A stretch of DNA of 64,000 bases from Lysobacterales bacterium (GCA_014946745.1 JADCRD010000002.1:62001-126000); one strand, 5' to 3'; counted from the first letter of the stretch, positions 35,946 to 45,858 are shown. Notes: generated from the letters alone by a model not told the origin. Program-made: numbers and translations.

Positions 35946-37694
35946 ATGCGCGTGATCCCGCTGGCCGTCGCACTCTCCTTGGGCCTTGGCCTTGCAGCCT
36001 GCTCCTCCGAAGCGCCCGCACCCGAAGCGCCCGCCGCGGCCACCGCGCAGCCCAAAACCGCCGCACCCGCCGCGGGCCACAGCTTCGCGCCGGCGATCAG
36101 CACCGCCGACTGGGCTGAGCACGTGAAGGTGCTGGCTTCGGACGAATTCGAAGGCCGTGCGCCCGGCAGCGCCGGCGAGAAGAAGACGGTCGAGTACCTC
36201 ACCCAGGCCTTCCAGCAGATGGGCCTTGAGCCCGGCAACCGCGGCAGCTGGGTGCAGACCGTGCCAATGGTGGCGACCACCACCGACAAGGGCGCGACGC
36301 TCACATTCAAGGCGGGCGACACCGAACTGGCGCCGACCTATGGCCCGCAGATGGTGGTCGGCACCCGCACCGGCGCGCCGGAGTCCACCCTCGACGCCAG
36401 CGAAGTGGTGTTCGTCGGCTACGGCGTCAACGCGCCCGAGCTCGGCTGGAACGACTACGAAGGCCTCGACGTGCGCGGCAAGACCGTGGTCATGCTGATC
36501 AATGACCCGGGCTTCCACAGCGGCGACGAGACCCTGTTCGAAGGCAAGCGCATGACCTACTACGGGCGCTGGACCTACAAGTTCGAGGAAGCCGCGCGCC
36601 AGGGTGCGGCGCTGGCCCTGATCATCCACGACGATGCCGGCGCGGCCTATCCGTGGGCGGTGGTCGAGAACGGCTGGACCGGCCCGCAGTTCGACCTGCC
36701 GACCAGCGTCGACCCCGAGCCGCGCCTGCCCCTGCAGGGCTGGATCGACACGCCCACCGCGACCGCGCTGATGCAGGCCGCCGGCCAGGACCTCGACGCC
36801 CTGCGCACGGCTGCCAACCAGCGCGGCTTCAAACCGGTGCCGCTGAACGCCACCGCCAGCGCCGCGGTCAAGAGCAGCGTGCGCGAAGGCCAGTCGGACA
36901 ACGTGCTGGCCCTGCTGCCCGGCACCGACCGCGCCGATGAAGTGGTCGTCTATATGGCCCACTGGGACCACCTGGGCCGCAGCTTCCAGCCCGGCGGCGA
37001 CCAGATCTACAACGGCGCCATCGACAACGCCACCGGCGTGGCCGGCATTCTCGAAATCGCCGGCCAGTTCGCCGGCGGCCCGCGGCCCTCGCGCTCGATC
37101 CTGTTCGCCGCCGTCACCCTGGAGGAGTCCGGCCTGCTCGGCTCGAAGTACTACGTCGCCAACCCGGTGATCCCGCTGCACAAGACCGTCGCCACCATCA
37201 ACCTCGATGCCATGAGCGTGATCGGACGCGTGCGCGATTTCACCGTCATCGGCATCGGCAGCTCGGAGCTGGAGGACATCCTGCGGCCGATCGCCGAAGG
37301 CCAGGGCCGCGTGCTGCAGCCGGAGTCGGCGCCGCAGAACGGCTTCTACTTCCGCTCGGATCACTTCAACTTCGCCAAGGCCGGCGTGCCCTCGCTGTAC
37401 GCGAAGGGCGGCGTGGACCACTTTGAGAGGGGCGAAGAGTTCGGCAAGCAGCTCGCCGCCGACTACACCGCCAACCGTTACCACAAGCAAGGCGATGAGT
37501 TCGACCCGAAGTGGGACCTGGCCGGCGTGAAGGAAGACCTCGACGCCCTCTTCGCGGTCGGCCAGCAGATCGTCACCACCGAGGTCTGGCCGAACTGGTA
37601 CCCGAGCAGTGCCTTCAAGGCCACCCGCGAGGCCTCGCTGGAAGCAGGCCGCAAGGCCGATGCCGAAGCGGCACCGGCCGGCGCCGCCCAGTAA
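35946..37694 (+). CDS. M28-family zinc peptidase, lipoprotein
   Basis: Secreted aminopeptidase-like enzyme of 582 residues, anchored as a lipoprotein: signal LSLGLGLAAC with the lipobox Cys at residue 19. A PA-type insert lies in the middle; the metal-binding residues follow in YMAHWDHLG (His, Asp), GAIDNATGVAGILEIA (Asp), TLEESGLLGSKYY (Glu pair) and YFRSDHFNFAKAGVPS (His). Alone in its transcription unit, followed by two terminator-like hairpins. Confidence 0.93.
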   Translation: MRVIPLAVALSLGLGLAACSSEAPAPEAPAAATAQPKTAAPAAGHSFAPAISTADWAEHVKVLASDEFEGRAPGSAGEKKTVEYLTQAFQQMGLEPGNRGSWVQTVPMVATTTDKGATLTFKAGDTELAPTYGPQMVVGTRTGAPESTLDASEVVFVGYGVNAPELGWNDYEGLDVRGKTVVMLINDPGFHSGDETLFEGKRMTYYGRWTYKFEEAARQGAALALIIHDDAGAAYPWAVVENGWTGPQFDLPTSVDPEPRLPLQGWIDTPTATALMQAAGQDLDALRTAANQRGFKPVPLNATASAAVKSSVREGQSDNVLALLPGTDRADEVVVYMAHWDHLGRSFQPGGDQIYNGAIDNATGVAGILEIAGQFAGGPRPSRSILFAAVTLEESGLLGSKYYVANPVIPLHKTVATINLDAMSVIGRVRDFTVIGIGSSELEDILRPIAEGQGRVLQPESAPQNGFYFRSDHFNFAKAGVPSLYAKGGVDHFERGEEFGKQLAADYTANRYHKQGDEFDPKWDLAGVKEDLDALFAVGQQIVTTEVWPNWYPSSAFKATREASLEAGRKADAEAAPAGAAQ

Positions 37695-37720
37695 GCGCGT
37701 AGTTCACGCAAGAACGTAAG

Positions 37721-37749
37721 GCAGACCGGGCCCGCGTGGCCCGGTCTGC
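37721..37749 (+). terminator. Terminator of the M28 peptidase gene
   Basis: GCAGACCGGGCC pairs perfectly with GGCCCGGTCTGC across a 5-base loop, followed by GTTT. It is 27 bases after the stop. Confidence 0.85.
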
Positions 37750-37771
37750 GTTTGGGCTACAGGCGCGCCGA

Positions 37772-37935
37772 CTAGCAGCGTGTTGGAGAACTCCCTTCCG
37801 GGGAGTTTTTCAAGTCGGCGGTCCGGCGCAGGTCCGTACCGTCTCACGACCAGTCAATTGCTTACGCGCTTGCTCCGTCGTCCCGGCCATCCCTGGACGG
37901 GCCAGCAGGCTGCTTTTCAACCGCCTGCTAGCGCT
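37772..37935. repeat. Possible MITE-like element
   Basis: About 160 bases with imperfect inverted ends: CTAGCAGCGTGTTGGAGAAC on the left, and on the right the inverse of CTAGCAGGCGGTTGAAAAGC. A hairpin with T-run (AACTCCC-TTCCG-GGGAGTT then TTT, 37789-37810) lies near the left end. No ORF is recognised. The right end supplies the stop codon of the deacetylase-like gene. Confidence 0.45.
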
Positions 37936-39850
37936 CGAAGCCGCTGGCGAACACGGCGTCCGGGCGCAGCAGCCGCAGCTCGACCTGCACCTCCGACTGC
38001 GCTTCGATTCGCGGCACCACCAGCACTTCGAAGGGCGTGGCGGCGCCAAGGCCGTGCGGGCGCGTCAGGGTGGAGCGCTCCACGCCGTCCAGTTCGACCG
38101 TCCACGGGAACTCCGAGAGCGGCAGCCGCAGCCACAGCGAAGCGTCTTGCACCGCCTGGCTGCCCGGGTTGCGTACGCGCAGCTGCACGCGGAAGGGATC
38201 GCTGGCGATGACGTCGATCGACAGCAACTCGCGCTGCCGCCACCAGTCGAGGATGCGATCGAGCCGCTGCATCCAGAAACCGCCGTCATCGCGGGCGGCC
38301 GCAAGCACACTGGCGACGGTGGGCAGCAGGTTCTCGCGGCTGGGCGCGCCCGCCGGATCGTTGATCGCGTAGCCGCCAAGAATCCACGGGTGGGTGACCC
38401 AGTTGAACAGGCCGCGCCGACTCGCCACGTAGGCCGCCTTGTCGCGCATCAGCACCGCGATCTCGTTGCCACTCAAGCCGAAGGTGTCGACCAGCACATA
38501 GTCCATCGGCGCCGACGGCGGCAGGCTCCAAACCTCGCCGGTGAACCAGGGCAGGCCGCACTCGCACCAGACGTCCTGATCGCTGCTGTCGTAGGCGAGG
38601 CCGGCGGCCGCGGCGGCGCGCCAGGTGGTGTTGTCCACCAGCAGGGCCGGCGCGCGGAATCCGCGCACCGGCGGCACCTGCGGACGGCTGCTTTCGATCA
38701 GCGTGCGCATGCTGGAAAGACGCGTCGACTGCGCTGTCAGGTCCTGCCCGCGGAACACGCTGTGCACATCGCCATGGCCGGCCAGCTCCGCGCCCGCATC
38801 GAGAATCGCCTGCACGACCGCGGGGTTCTCGACCGCCCCTTGGCTGCCGGCATCGCCGCCGGCCTGGCCGACGATGAAGAAGGTGCCGAACTCCTGCAGA
38901 CCGAGCTGCTCGAACAGCGCGAGCAGGGCCGGCACCACGCTGCGCATCGGCGCGCGCTCGGTATCGGCGGTGAAGGCATAGGCGGCACGCTTGGCCTGCG
39001 GCCAGTGGCCGAGCTGCACCTGCGGCGCGCGCGTGTTGACCCAGGACACGGCCTCCTGCACCGGCATGCGCCAGCCCAGCGGGTAGTTCCAGTCGGCGTA
39101 GGCGCCCGGCAGCGCGCCGAAGTACACGGCCCGGCCCGCGCCGTGGGCCGCCGCGAACACGGCGGGCTCGACATCGGCCACCGTCCACGCGCTGCCGGAG
39201 CTGCGCCAGCGCGCCAGCACCAGCGCACCGTCCACCGTGGCGGTGTAGGCCGGCCACTGCAGCCGGTACAGCAGCTGCGGCACCACCGGCAGCTCGGAGG
39301 CCGGCATCGGCGGCACCTGGCTGATCGGCCCGGTCCAGAAGCTGCCGGTCGACACCGGATGCGAGAGCCCGAAGCGGAGCTCGTCCAGCGGCGGTCGATC
39401 CGGCGGGAAGCGGCCGAGATCGCGCAGGTTCTTCAGCCCCAGCAGCGGCTGCAGATCGAGGCCCGCCGCGCCGCTGACCACGAGCCCGCCGCCCGCCTGC
39501 ACGAAGGCCTGCACGCGGGCGACGTCCGCAGCCGCCAGACGGCGCTGCGCGAGCAGCAGCACGGGGTGCTGCTCCAGCGCTTGCGGCGGAAGTTCGACGC
39601 CCGCGGCCAGCGGCAGCTCGATCAGGGGCGTTCTCTGCTCGGCCAGCGCTTCGCGGATGCCGCGGGCATCCAGGCTCGACAGAGGATCCTGCGCATCGAA
39701 CACCAGCAGCGCCTCGGGGCGCTGCGAAAGCTGCGCCAGGCTGGGCTGCAGCGGCAGCAGCGCCAGCAAAAGCGCGACAGCCGGCAGCGCGGAGCGCAGC
39801 ACGGCGGGCCTGCGCGAGCGCGCTCGGGGTAAGGGGAAGCGGAACGTCAT
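37928..39850 (-). CDS. Secreted polysaccharide-deacetylase-like protein
   Basis: 640 residues with a signal peptide (AVALLLALLPLQPSLAQ). The N-terminal half (about 30-290) resembles a glutamine-amidotransferase-like or cell-surface binding domain (FVQAGGGLVVSGAAGLDL). The middle is a NodB-type barrel: YAFTADTE for motif 1, AGHGDVHSVF for the metal motif, RGFRAPALLVDNTTWRAAAA for the RxP motif. The C-terminus ends LLRPDAVFASGFER, a GFE tail. The substrate could be a cell-wall or capsular polysaccharide. ATG 39850 is chosen over a frame to 40111. Confidence 0.78.
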   Translation of the reverse strand: MTFRFPLPRARSRRPAVLRSALPAVALLLALLPLQPSLAQLSQRPEALLVFDAQDPLSSLDARGIREALAEQRTPLIELPLAAGVELPPQALEQHPVLLLAQRRLAAADVARVQAFVQAGGGLVVSGAAGLDLQPLLGLKNLRDLGRFPPDRPPLDELRFGLSHPVSTGSFWTGPISQVPPMPASELPVVPQLLYRLQWPAYTATVDGALVLARWRSSGSAWTVADVEPAVFAAAHGAGRAVYFGALPGAYADWNYPLGWRMPVQEAVSWVNTRAPQVQLGHWPQAKRAAYAFTADTERAPMRSVVPALLALFEQLGLQEFGTFFIVGQAGGDAGSQGAVENPAVVQAILDAGAELAGHGDVHSVFRGQDLTAQSTRLSSMRTLIESSRPQVPPVRGFRAPALLVDNTTWRAAAAAGLAYDSSDQDVWCECGLPWFTGEVWSLPPSAPMDYVLVDTFGLSGNEIAVLMRDKAAYVASRRGLFNWVTHPWILGGYAINDPAGAPSRENLLPTVASVLAAARDDGGFWMQRLDRILDWWRQRELLSIDVIASDPFRVQLRVRNPGSQAVQDASLWLRLPLSEFPWTVELDGVERSTLTRPHGLGAATPFEVLVVPRIEAQSEVQVELRLLRPDAVFASGFER

Positions 39851-39941
39851 GCCGGCTGTGTAGCAGATTGCGTGCCACAGCCAAGTCAGGACGCGTCCCG
39901 GCGTGCAGCCCGCGACCGTGATGCGCGCAGGCCGCAGCGCG

Positions 39942-40736
39942 TCAGGCGACCGTCGCAGCCGCGCCGTAGGCGTACGACGCCATCGACAGCACGCCGTACT
40001 CCATGCCCGCGGCGATACGCTGCGGCCGCTCGCCGGGCGTTGCGGCACCCACCGCGACCAGCAGGGGCAGGTAGTGCTCTTCGCTGGGATGCGCGCGCGC
40101 GCCACCTTCAATGCGCTGGCGGTAGTGGATCAGGGCATCGACATCGCCGTCTGCCAGCGCGCGCTCGACGCCATCGACGAAGGCCTGGGCGTAGCCGACC
40201 GCTGCGCTCTGCGGCGCCTGCAGCTCGTACAGGTTGTGGGTCAGGCTGCCCGAGCCCAGCACCCAGATGCCCTGCGCGCGCAGCGGCTGCAGCACTTCGC
40301 CCAGCTTCAGCGCCAAGGCCGGCGACGCCATCTGCGGCAGCGACACCTGCAGCACCGGCACCTCAGCGGCGGGCAGCAGATGCAGCAGCGGCACCCAGGC
40401 GCCGTGGTCGAAGCCGCGCGTGGCGTCGAGCTGCGCCGGCAGACCCGCGGCGATGCACAGCGCACGCACCTCGGCCGCCAGCGCCGGCGCACCCGGCGCG
40501 GGATAGCGCAGGCGATAGAGCGCCTCGGGGAAGCCGCCGAAGTCGTGCACCGTCGACGGCCACTCAGCCGCTTGCACGCGCAGACCGGCGGTCTGCCAAT
40601 GCGCCGAGACCACCACCACCGCGCGCGGCCGCGGCTGCGCGGCGCCGAAAGCCCGCAGCGCGCGCGCCGGCGCCGACTGCGCCAGCGCGAAGGTCGGCGC
40701 GCCATGGGACACGAACAGGCTGGGGGCGAGCGGCAT
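39942..40736 (-). CDS. ygiD: LigB-type extradiol dioxygenase (YgiD / DODA-like)
   Basis: 264 residues of the class III extradiol dioxygenase family that opens catechol rings (4,5-DOPA dioxygenase in model members). Metal-binding His in PSLFVSHGAPTF, VVVVSAHWQT and FDHGAWVPLLHL, plus GSGSLTHNLYEL. Start ATG 40736 has AGGA upstream; ATG 40760 is possible. Monocistronic. Its natural substrate is unknown. Confidence 0.9.
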   Translation of the reverse strand: MPLAPSLFVSHGAPTFALAQSAPARALRAFGAAQPRPRAVVVVSAHWQTAGLRVQAAEWPSTVHDFGGFPEALYRLRYPAPGAPALAAEVRALCIAAGLPAQLDATRGFDHGAWVPLLHLLPAAEVPVLQVSLPQMASPALALKLGEVLQPLRAQGIWVLGSGSLTHNLYELQAPQSAAVGYAQAFVDGVERALADGDVDALIHYRQRIEGGARAHPSEEHYLPLLVAVGAATPGERPQRIAAGMEYGVLSMASYAYGAAATVA

Positions 40737-40993
40737 GGGCAGCGATCCTGCTTCCGACATGCGCTGAAGGATGGTCGCGCCCATCCACTGCAACAACCGG
40801 GGGTGCTGCAACGCTGTGTCGCGCCAGGGCCGCGGAGCCCTCCCTGAACTCCAAGAAAGCCGCACGCGGGCTTCGTCCCCTTCCAGCGAATGCAACGCAC
40901 AGCCTTCGCAGCGTGTTCCACGCGCGGCGCGGCCCGAGGCCGTTCACCCGAAACCCGATGCGAACTCCAAACCCGCCGGCAAACGCCCCACGC

Positions 40994-41027
40994 GATCGTC
41001 GCCGCGACCCTTGCCGCGGCGACGATC
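40994..41027 (-). terminator. Terminator of the glycerophosphodiesterase gene
   Basis: GATCGTCGCCGCG pairs perfectly with CGCGGCGACGATC across an 8-base loop, 8 bases after the stop codon. Confidence 0.75.
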
Positions 41028-41034
41028 AGTCACT

Positions 41035-42291
41035 TCAGCGCAAGCCCTTGCAGTTGGCGTAGAAGCTCACGGTCGCCGGCCAGTCGGTGAAGATGCCGAG
41101 CACGCCGACGTCCTGCGCCAGCACGTCGATCACTTCGAACACATCGCCGTCGCGGCGGATCGCGCTGTCAAACGTCTGGAAGTAGAAGCCGTTGTTGCCG
41201 TCGGCCAGGATGCCGCTGCGCTCCAGCGTCCAGGTGATGATCTGCAGGCCAGCGGCGCGCGCGTCGCGGGCGTACTGCGAGGGCATGATGCGGTTCTGCG
41301 CATCGACCGCCAGCAGCGCGAAGGTCGGCGGCGCGACGATGCGGATGCCCTGGCTGCGGTAGTTGCGCAGCTCGGTGGCGCTGGGCAGATCGGCCACCGT
41401 GGCGGCGTCATCCAGAAACACCGCCTGGCGACCGTAGTCGCCGCCGCGCTGCACCCAGTACAGCACGTCGGCCTGGTTGAAACTCTGCGGCCACACCCGA
41501 CGGGCAGGCACGCGTGCGGCGCGGTACTCGTCGAGCAGCTTCTGCGCGTAGTCCTGCTGGCTGAAGCCCTCGAAGGGCATGGCCACCACCGGCGTCTTCA
41601 GCTCGGGCGTCATGTCCACGCCGAGCTGCTTGAACAGCTCGATGCTTTCGGCGTGGCTCAGCAAGGTGCCGCTGCTCGGGCCCGAATACAGATCGGTGCG
41701 CCAGTTGGCGGTGCTGGCCAGGTACTCGGCCACCGTGCGGGCACGCGGATTGAAGGCATCCATCTTGCCGCGCAGGGTCTTGAACTCGGCGAGCGTGATG
41801 TCGCTGGTGCGGCACTCGGCGCTGGCCGCGCGCACCAGGGTGCCGGCGGCGTCGAACTCGGCCGGCGCAAAGGGGCGCGTGCACTTGGCCGCCAGCGGCG
41901 TAGCGAGGATGTTGGTGGTGGTGTGCAGATCGTCCTGGGCGTGGCGGCAGACCAGCGCCTTGTCGCGGGTGAAGGCCACATCGCACTCCAGCACGCCCGC
42001 CCCCATGCGCGCGGCAGCGACATACGACTCGCGCGTGTGCTCGGGGAACTGCATCGGCGCACCGCGGTGGCCGATCGAGAACTGGCTGGGCCGATACAGC
42101 GGCCGGGTCGCCGCGCAGCGCTGCAGGTCGCGCTTCAGCGCACCGTCCTGCATGTCATCCACCAGGAAGAACGGACGTGGGCCCAGCTGCACAGGCAGGC
42201 CGCCCAGCAGCTTGGCGTCGGCGGGCTCAGCAGCCGGCTGCGCAGCGCAGGCGACGGGCAGCAGCAGGCTCAACAGCAGTACGAGACGCAT
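41035..42291 (-). CDS. Secreted glycerophosphodiester phosphodiesterase
   Basis: 418 residues with a signal peptide ([19 protein letters not shown]; Cys 15 is preceded by PVA, a poor lipobox). GDPD barrel: [20 protein letters not shown] has the catalytic His-Arg and Glu, [20 protein letters not shown] the Asp and second His, and the end carries [13 protein letters not shown]. It hydrolyses glycerophosphodiesters to glycerol-3-phosphate in the periplasm or outside. The start is ATG 42291, so a frame to 42339 is rejected. Confidence 0.93.
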   Translation of the reverse strand: MRLVLLLSLLLPVACAAQPAAEPADAKLLGGLPVQLGPRPFFLVDDMQDGALKRDLQRCAATRPLYRPSQFSIGHRGAPMQFPEHTRESYVAAARMGAGVLECDVAFTRDKALVCRHAQDDLHTTTNILATPLAAKCTRPFAPAEFDAAGTLVRAASAECRTSDITLAEFKTLRGKMDAFNPRARTVAEYLASTANWRTDLYSGPSSGTLLSHAESIELFKQLGVDMTPELKTPVVAMPFEGFSQQDYAQKLLDEYRAARVPARRVWPQSFNQADVLYWVQRGGDYGRQAVFLDDAATVADLPSATELRNYRSQGIRIVAPPTFALLAVDAQNRIMPSQYARDARAAGLQIITWTLERSGILADGNNGFYFQTFDSAIRRDGDVFEVIDVLAQDVGVLGIFTDWPATVSFYANCKGLR

Positions 42292-42414
42292 GGATGCAGC
42301 TCCACAACGGAGGGAGCGCGCATCCTGCCGACCTGGCATGACTGTTCATTGACGCAGCGATGACAGATTTGGGCTCGCCCGCGCGATCCTCGGCGCAAGC
42401 CTGAAGCCAGCGTC

Positions 42415-42447
42415 GTTGGGCCGCGCCTTCGGCTTGGCCCAACCTAC
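42415..42447. repeat. REP-like repeat, family B
   Basis: GTTGGGCC-GCGCCTTCGGC-TTGGCCCAACCTAC; imperfect palindrome with GTTGGGCC/GGCCCAAC arms. Confidence 0.8.
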
Positions 42448-42483
42448 AAGAGCGAACCGAACGCTGGCGCACTGATCAGCCCT

Positions 42484-42514
42484 GTAGGTTGGGCCAAGCG
42501 CAGCGCGGCCCAAC
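42484..42514. repeat. REP-like repeat, family B
   Basis: GTAGGTTGGGCCAAGCGCAG then CGCGGCCCAAC; inverse orientation to its neighbours. Confidence 0.8.
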
Positions 42515-42588
42515 GACGCTGGCGCAAGCCTGGACGCAAGCCACCGCACCGCAGTCGTACACCTCGACGCACGATTCGCTAGCGCGAT

Positions 42589-42621
42589 GTTGGGCCGCGC
42601 CTCCGGCGTGGCCCAACCTAC
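42589..42621. repeat. REP-like repeat, family B
   Basis: GTTGGGCCGCGCCTCCGGCG then TGGCCCAACCTAC, about 29 bases from the ABC ATPase stop. Confidence 0.8.
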
Positions 42622-42649
42622 GGAAGCGACCCGAAAGCTGACGCCTTAA

Positions 42650-43360
42650 TCAGCGGGGCGGCTTGCGCTGATCCTCGACGATCCGCCCGTCGACGAGGCG
42701 GATGATCCGGTCGCAGCGCTCGGCCAACCGCGGGTCATGGGTCACCACCAGCACCGCGAAGCTGCGCTCGGCGTGCAGCTGGCGCAGCAGGGCGAAGACC
42801 TCATCCGCGGTCTGGGTGTCGAGGTTGCCGGTGGGCTCATCGGCCAGCAGCAGGGCGGGCTCACTGACCAGGGCGCGGACGATCGCCACGCGCTGCTGCT
42901 GGCCGCCCGACAGTTCATTGGGCTTGCGATGCGCGAGCTCGCCGAGCCCCACCGCATCGAGCAGGCGCTGCGCGCGCTGCCGCTGCGCGGCCGAGGGCTT
43001 GCCATGCCGCGCCATCAGCGGCATCAGCACGTTCTCCAACGCCGTGAACGCCGGCAGCAGGTGGTGGAACTGGAAGACAAAGCCGATCGACTCGGCGCGC
43101 AGGCGCGTGCGCGCGTCGTCGTCCAGCGCACGGGTTGGCTGTCCCACCAGACTGAGTTCGCCCGCGGTCGGCGAATCGAGCAGGCCGAGCAGATTCAGCA
43201 GCGTGCTTTTGCCCGAACCCGAGGGCCCGATCAGCGCCGCGAACTCGCCGCGTTCGAGCTTCAGATCCAGCCCGTGCAGCACTTCGATTTCGGCCGGTGT
43301 GCCGATCGCATAGCGCTTGGTCAGGCCGTGCAGTTCCAGAACGGGTGAGGACTCAGCCAC
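42650..43360 (-). CDS. ABC transporter ATP-binding protein (LolD/MacB type)
   Basis: 236 residues. Walker A GPSGSGKST, Q-loop FVFQFHHLLPAF, signature LSGGQQQRVAIVRAL, Walker B ALLLADEPTGNLD, His switch VVTHD. Start is GTG 43360, overlapping the permease gene by 8 bases, so the two are translationally coupled. Last gene of a membrane-fusion protein / permease / ATPase operon, hence probably part of an exporter (MacAB- or DevBCA-like) rather than Lol lipoprotein sorting. Confidence 0.92.
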   Translation of the reverse strand: MAESSPVLELHGLTKRYAIGTPAEIEVLHGLDLKLERGEFAALIGPSGSGKSTLLNLLGLLDSPTAGELSLVGQPTRALDDDARTRLRAESIGFVFQFHHLLPAFTALENVLMPLMARHGKPSAAQRQRAQRLLDAVGLGELAHRKPNELSGGQQQRVAIVRALVSEPALLLADEPTGNLDTQTADEVFALLRQLHAERSFAVLVVTHDPRLAERCDRIIRLVDGRIVEDQRKPPR

Positions 43361-44600
43361 CGCGCATCGCCTCCACCGGGTCGAGTTTCGCCGCGCGCCG
43401 CGCGGGCGCCACTGCGGCCAGCATGCCGACCACCGTGGCCAGCAGGGTCGCGCCGATGAACAGCTCGGGGCTGACCGCCAGTTCGAAGGAGCCGCGCCCC
43501 GAGCGCGACAGCCCGGCCGCGCTCCACGCACCGATCAAGCCCGCGCCGCCGAGCGCACCCAGCGCCGAGCCGAGCAGGCCGACCACGCCGCCCTGGATCA
43601 GGAACACCCGCAGCACTTGGCTCCGCCCCGTACCCATCGCACGCAGGATGCCGATCTCGCGGCCGCGCTGGACCACGCTCACCGCCAGCACGCTGGCGAT
43701 GCCGAAGGCCGCCGACAGGCCGACGAAGAACTTGATCAGGTTGGTTGACATGCTCTGCGCCGACAGCGCGTCGAGCACGTTGCGGTTGAGGGTCATCCAG
43801 CTCTCGGCATTCACGCCGAGCCGCGCGCTGATCCTTTGTGCGATCGGCTCGGCCTGGAAGATCTCGGTGACGCGCAGATCGAGGCTGCTCACGCCCCCAG
43901 GCAGGTCCAGCAGCGACTGCGCGGGTTTCAGCGCGGTGTAGACGAAGCGCTGGTCGATGTCGCGCACGCCAAGCTCGAAGATGCCGACGATGGTGAACAC
44001 GTCGGCGCGGCCGTCACCGGCATCGAGCCGCAGCCGATCGCCGAGCCGCGCGCCGAGCTCGGTCGCCAGCTGACGGCCGATGGCGATGTCGTTGCCGACG
44101 ATGGCGAAGCGGCCTTCCTGCAGCGAGTCCTGCACCGGCACGATGCGGGTGTAGCGCTCGGGCTCGATGCCGAGGATCACTACCGAGCGGCTGGCCGCAC
44201 CGCGCCGCGCCAGCGCCGGGCCCGAGGCCAGCGGCGAGACTGCGGTGATGTCGTCGGCAGCGAGCAGGCTCTGCTCGATGCGCTGCCACTGGTCCAGCGC
44301 GCGCAGGCGCTGGGCGCGCTGGTCGACCTGCGAGATCAGCCCGGCCTCGGCTTCGGCTTCCGTGCGAAGCGGCCGCGCGAGCTCTTCCGGCGGACGTACG
44401 CGGATGTGCGCCTGGGTGCCGAGCGTGCGGTCGATGATCTGCTTCTGCAGGCCGCCGATCAGCGCGGTCAGGAACACGATCACGCACACGCCGACGCCGA
44501 TGCCGCTGATGATCAACAGGCTCTGCGCCCGACCCTCCAGCAGCAGGCGGTAGGCCAGCAGCCATTCGAACCACAGCGAATCGAGCGCGCGCTTGAACAC
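43353..44600 (-). CDS. ABC transporter permease (FtsX/MacB-like)
   Basis: 415 residues. N-terminal helix (SLLIISGIGVGVCVIVFLTA), a large periplasmic domain (about 55-280), then three C-terminal helices: FFVGLSAAFGIASVLAVSVV, VFLIQGGVVGLLGSALGALG and LFIGATLLATVVGMLAAVAP. The FtsX end motif APARRAAKLDPVEAMRGG is complete. Middle gene of the exporter operon; 6 bases after the fusion-protein gene and overlapping the ATPase gene. Confidence 0.93.
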   Translation of the reverse strand: MFKRALDSLWFEWLLAYRLLLEGRAQSLLIISGIGVGVCVIVFLTALIGGLQKQIIDRTLGTQAHIRVRPPEELARPLRTEAEAEAGLISQVDQRAQRLRALDQWQRIEQSLLAADDITAVSPLASGPALARRGAASRSVVILGIEPERYTRIVPVQDSLQEGRFAIVGNDIAIGRQLATELGARLGDRLRLDAGDGRADVFTIVGIFELGVRDIDQRFVYTALKPAQSLLDLPGGVSSLDLRVTEIFQAEPIAQRISARLGVNAESWMTLNRNVLDALSAQSMSTNLIKFFVGLSAAFGIASVLAVSVVQRGREIGILRAMGTGRSQVLRVFLIQGGVVGLLGSALGALGGAGLIGAWSAAGLSRSGRGSFELAVSPELFIGATLLATVVGMLAAVAPARRAAKLDPVEAMRGG

Positions 44601-44606
44601 GGGGCG

Positions 44607-45776
44607 TCAGCCGGCCGGTCGCGGGCGCACGCGCGCGCCGGGTTCGATTGCCGCCCGCGCCGGCAGCACGAACTCGCCGGCGGCAAGCCCTTCGAGCACC
44701 TCGACGCGCCCCAGCCCGCGTAGGCCGATGCGCAGGCTGAGGCGCTCGACGCGGCCCTCGCGCACCGCCAGCACTTCCGCCGCACCGGCGCGCGGATTGC
44801 GCAGCGCGTCCAGCGGCAGGCTGAGCGCGTCCTCGCGCCGGCCGACCTCGACGTCGATCGATACCGTCATGTCCTGGCGCAGGTAGGCCGGCGGCTCCGG
44901 CACCCGCACGCGCACCTCGACCGTACCGGTCTGCGGATCGACCGCCGGCGAAATGAAGCTGACCTCGCCGGGCTCGCGGCGCTCGGGGAAGGCATCGGCC
45001 GACACCAGCGCCGGCTGACCCAAGGCCAGGCGATCGAGGTTGCGCTCGTCGACCTGGGCGACGATCTCGGTCGGCCCATCGACAGCCACTTCGACGATGC
45101 CGCGGCCGGCACTCAGCACATCGCCCGGCTCGGCCAGACGACGCAGCACCGTGCCTGCGACCAGGCTGCGGACATCGGCACGCGCGAGCAGCGCAGTCGC
45201 CGTGGCGATGCGCTCGCGCAGCAGTTGTTCCTCGACGCCGCCGGGGGCCAGCGCGTCGGCCACGGTCGCTGCGCGCGCGGCCTGGGCCTCGGCGATCTCA
45301 CGGGTTTCCTGCGCCTGCTCGGCCTGCTCCTTGGCGACCAGACCGCGCGCGACCAGGGTCGCCAGACGCTCGGCCTCGCGCCGCGCCTGCTGCGCGCGGG
45401 CGCGGGCCTCGCGCAGCGCGGCCTGGCTTTCGGGGCGCTGCCTCAGCTCCAGCTGGGCCAGCGCGGCCTCCGCTTCGTGCAAGCGCGCACGCAGTTCGTC
45501 ATCGCGCAGCCGCGCAATCACCTGCCCCGGCGCCACGCGATCGCCCTCGGTGACGCTGCGCTCGACCAGCACGCCGGCGATCTCGCTGCCCAGGGTGACG
45601 CGCGAGGGCGTCTGCACGCGCCCGGTCGCCACCACGTTCGCCAGCAGCGGACCGCGCTCGACCGCGTACACCGTCACCTCCGGCCCCTGCACCCAGCCGG
45701 GCAGTCGCATCGCCACCAGCACGACGACACCGATCGCCAGCAGCCAGGGCCATCGCGGCAGACGCAGTCGCGGCAT
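44607..45776 (-). CDS. Periplasmic adaptor (membrane-fusion protein, HlyD family)
   Basis: 389 residues. N-terminal transmembrane anchor (WPWLLAIGVVVLVAMRLPGW), a biotinyl-lipoyl-like split hairpin domain (VATGRVQTPSRVTLGSEIAG) around a long coiled coil (about 95-190, Glu/Ala/Arg-rich), then a beta-barrel region (FPERREPGEVSFISPAVDPQ). Links the ABC permease to an outer-membrane channel, which is not encoded nearby. First gene of the operon. Confidence 0.92.
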   Translation of the reverse strand: MPRLRLPRWPWLLAIGVVVLVAMRLPGWVQGPEVTVYAVERGPLLANVVATGRVQTPSRVTLGSEIAGVLVERSVTEGDRVAPGQVIARLRDDELRARLHEAEAALAQLELRQRPESQAALREARARAQQARREAERLATLVARGLVAKEQAEQAQETREIAEAQAARAATVADALAPGGVEEQLLRERIATATALLARADVRSLVAGTVLRRLAEPGDVLSAGRGIVEVAVDGPTEIVAQVDERNLDRLALGQPALVSADAFPERREPGEVSFISPAVDPQTGTVEVRVRVPEPPAYLRQDMTVSIDVEVGRREDALSLPLDALRNPRAGAAEVLAVREGRVERLSLRIGLRGLGRVEVLEGLAAGEFVLPARAAIEPGARVRPRPAG

Positions 45777-45858
45777 GGGGTTCTCACAGAAGTGAAGAAG
45801 AGGGAGCGGAGCATACGCAGACGGACGCGAAAGCGACCTTCACGATGGAGGCCTGTCC

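Larger units (their letters stand above)
42292..42649. other. REP-filled gap between the ABC exporter and GDPD genes
   Basis: 358 bases almost wholly occupied by three family B repeats; no gene. Confidence 0.7.

Noticed and set aside
42650-45776. Calling the three-gene ABC operon LolCDE.
   Set aside because: The ATPase resembles LolD, but the first gene is an HlyD-type adaptor and there is only one permease, so a MacAB/DevBCA-like exporter fits better.
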